Source of the DNA: UBA11358 sp049517655
GTDB taxonomy: Bacteria; Verrucomicrobiota; Verrucomicrobiia; Limisphaerales; UBA11358
DNA length: 64,000 nt
Reading direction: 5' to 3'
Assembly (NCBI GenBank): GCA_049517655.1
Contig: JBEKRQ010000003.1
Span: 372,001 to 436,000, forward strand
Made by a program: the position numbers and the translations under genes. The stretch's first letter is position 1. The number at the start of each line of letters is the position of its first letter. The notes under the pieces are model-generated. The model was not told where the DNA came from. It ran no database searches and saw only the letters and a program-made list of their open reading frames with translations. This document shows, piece by piece, positions 62,546 to 64,000 of this stretch.

Positions 62546-63340
62546 TTATACCGCAATCGGCGCTTTGATGGCCGGATGCGGATTATAGCCGGTCAATTCG
62601 AAATCCTCAAACTTGAAGTCATGGATGTTTTTAACCGCCGGATTCAATTTCATTTGCGGCAATGGACGTGGATCGCGAGACAATTGCAACTTCGCCTGTT
62701 CGATATGGTTGGCGTAAAGATGTAGGTCGCCGAAGGTGTGGATGAAATCGCCGGGCTTCAGTCCGCAAACCTGCGCGACCATCAGCGTGAGCAGCGCGTA
62801 GCTGGCGATGTTGAACGGCACGCCAAGAAAAATATCCGCGCTGCGCTGGTAAAGCTGGCAGCTCAATTCCCCGTCACTCACGTAAAACTGGAATAGCGCG
62901 TGGCACGGCGGCAACGCCATCTTGTCAATTTCACCCGGATTCCACGCAGTGACAATGTGTCGGCGGCTGTCGGGCTTTTTTTGGATTTGCCCGATGACGC
63001 CGTCAATTTGGTTGATGGAGCGGCCATCGGGTGTGCGCCAATCGCGCCATTGCGCGCCGTAAACGCGACCGAGATTGCCGTCCTTGTCCGCCCATTCGTC
63101 CCATATCGTCACGCCGCGTTCATTGAGCCATTTGACATTGGTGTCGCCGCGCAAAAACCAAAGCAGTTCATAGATGATGGATTTGAGGTGAACTTTCTTT
63201 GTCGTTATGAGCGGAAAATCATTCTTCAATGGAAAACGCATTTGCGCGCCGAAGACGGAATACGTGCCTGTGCCTGTGCGGTCGGCCTTGAATTTTCCGT
63301 GCTCCAAAATATGTCGCAGCAAATCGAGGTATTGAATCAT
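62546..63340 (-). CDS. thyA: Thymidylate synthase
   Basis: Methylates dUMP to dTMP with 5,10-methylene-tetrahydrofolate, releasing dihydrofolate. The 264 residues have the same length as E. coli ThyA, and the nucleophile Cys146 (LPPCHALFQFYV) falls at the same position. Other motifs: RTGTGTYSVFG, WFLRGDTNVKWL, RRHIVTAWNP, and the C-terminal GYNPHPAIKAPIAV. It is followed by folA, a common pair. It diverges from the methionine synthase-like gene. Confidence 0.97.
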   Translation of the reverse strand: MIQYLDLLRHILEHGKFKADRTGTGTYSVFGAQMRFPLKNDFPLITTKKVHLKSIIYELLWFLRGDTNVKWLNERGVTIWDEWADKDGNLGRVYGAQWRDWRTPDGRSINQIDGVIGQIQKKPDSRRHIVTAWNPGEIDKMALPPCHALFQFYVSDGELSCQLYQRSADIFLGVPFNIASYALLTLMVAQVCGLKPGDFIHTFGDLHLYANHIEQAKLQLSRDPRPLPQMKLNPAVKNIHDFKFEDFELTGYNPHPAIKAPIAV

Positions 63341-63484
63341 TGCGGTAAAAATTTAACCACGAAAGGCGTGAATGAAAAAGAAATTTAGCCAAGTAAAGAG
63401 AGTAAAAAATAAAACTGCGTCACTATCCACCAACAAGCGGCTTTGACTCTCCCGCAGGGTTTGTTGTATCTAGAGGGCAGATCA

Positions 63485-64000
63485 ATGGCTGATTTTTTGA
63501 CGACACTGAAAGCGCAGGTCCTGTTGACTGACGGGGCGATGGGATCTTATCTGTTTAAGTTGACTGGCCGGCTCTCTGAAACCAACCACGTTTACGAGGC
63601 ATTCAACATTGATCAACCTGACCTGATCCAGAAGATCCACCTCGATTACCTTGCGGCTGGCGCCCGCTGCTTGAAGAGCAACACGTTCGGCGCCAACCGC
63701 CAGCAGTTGCGGCCGTACGGACTGGACAATCGCCTCGCCGCCTTGAACCACGGCGGGGTCGAGGTTGCGCGCAAGGCGATAGCGATTTTCCAGGCTCAGT
63801 GCGGCACGGCAGAAACATTCTTTGTGCTGGCTTCAGTCGGACCCACATTGCAACCGCTAACAGATGCTGCGGCTGTCGCGGCGTGTTACCGTGAACAGAT
63901 TGAGAGCCTGATCGCCGCTGGAGTGGATGCGTTGCTTCTGGAGACTTTCAGTTCACTCTCGCAACTCGAACTGGTAATTGGTCTGGTCCAGTCGCTTCCC
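63485..64000 (+). CDS. Homocysteine S-methyltransferase/methionine synthase domain (partial, 5' end)
   Basis: The frame from ATG 63485 stays open for 172 codons to the right edge. It starts MADFLTTLKAQVLLTDGAMG, continues with SYLFKLTGR, NIDQPDLIQKIHLDYLAAGA, KSNTFGANRQQL and ends in LLLETFSSLSQLELVI. These are the N-terminal blocks of the zinc-dependent homocysteine methyltransferase (Hcy) barrel. It may be the start of a bifunctional Hcy methyltransferase/MTHFR or of MetH; the zinc cysteines lie beyond the window. No SAM riboswitch was recognised in the 144-base gap upstream. Confidence 0.85.
   Translation, partial: MADFLTTLKAQVLLTDGAMGSYLFKLTGRLSETNHVYEAFNIDQPDLIQKIHLDYLAAGARCLKSNTFGANRQQLRPYGLDNRLAALNHGGVEVARKAIAIFQAQCGTAETFFVLASVGPTLQPLTDAAAVAACYREQIESLIAAGVDALLLETFSSLSQLELVIGLVQSLP

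Noticed and set aside
63341..63484. SAM or cobalamin riboswitch before the methionine-synthase-type gene
   Set aside because: I looked for the conserved core sequences and saw none in the 144-base gap.

Overview
The window looks like an ordinary chromosomal stretch from a Gram-negative bacterium of the PVC group, most likely Verrucomicrobiota (Pedosphaera/Limisphaerales-like). The signs are periplasmic-glucan genes (opgG/opgH), ADP-heptose epimerase, RND/ABC adaptor-TolC export, ExbB/ExbD, a Wza/BY-kinase polysaccharide export core, homospermidine synthase, weak or absent Shine-Dalgarno sequences, and many short palindromic repeats. The lineage is inferred from gene content and style, not from a marker-gene search. 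No phage, transposase, CRISPR array or rRNA operon was seen. One tRNA gene (Pro, CGG) is present.

Layout. 0-1.6 kb: end of an unknown membrane protein, thioredoxin, and a GspF/PilC-like protein. 1.7-9.0 kb (minus): opgG, an unknown one-TM protein and opgH (osmoregulated glucans), preceded by a YbhGFS-like ABC exporter; a TolC-like outer-membrane channel diverges from it. 10.5-12 kb: purH. 12-16.7 kb (minus): outer-membrane barrel, BY-kinase-like Wzc with an unusual Walker A, Wza-like lipoprotein, FHA protein with a membrane anchor. 16.9-24.8 kb: polX, thiD, queE, a class III aminotransferase, rsmA, clpP, a yeast-type cytosine deaminase and an ABC ATPase. 24.9-27 kb: dnaA and its AT-rich upstream region (oriC candidate), then glnB. 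27.2-34.1 kb: ileS, then three polyamine genes (agmatine deiminase, homospermidine synthase, ornithine decarboxylase-like). 34.2-40.7 kb: hldD, a Yip1-family protein, and a MacA/MacB-type export operon with two permeases. 40.8-45.1 kb (minus): glycine cleavage operon gcvT-gcvH-gcvP. 45.4-53.3 kb: SNF2 helicase, asd (apparently leaderless), a secreted tandem-repeat protein, an ExbB-ExbD-TonB-like operon, tRNA-Pro. 53.4-64 kb: flavodoxin-like protein, trmB, PF04020 membrane protein, SMP-30-like lactonase, unknown protein, uvrB, LysM protein, rpsA with a structured leader and a strong terminator, folA-thyA, and the start of a methionine-synthase-type gene.

The most unusual signal is a set of short inverted-repeat elements (about 50-80 bp) that occur between genes and also inside the reading frames of ileS (twice), agmatine deiminase and thiD. 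Each adds roughly 17-26 residues without breaking the frame, which recalls the palindromic elements of Rickettsia. A second repeat class, degenerate heptamer tandem repeats, also enters coding sequence (queE, the aminotransferase, rsmA). Other points worth attention are the Lys-to-Arg change in the BY-kinase Walker A, the probable leaderless asd promoter, the rpsA leader with a 20-codon upstream ORF, and the 15-bp direct repeat in the dnaA upstream region.

Start codons were chosen by family length, overlaps and signal peptides. No database search was available, so family names rest on recognised motifs.
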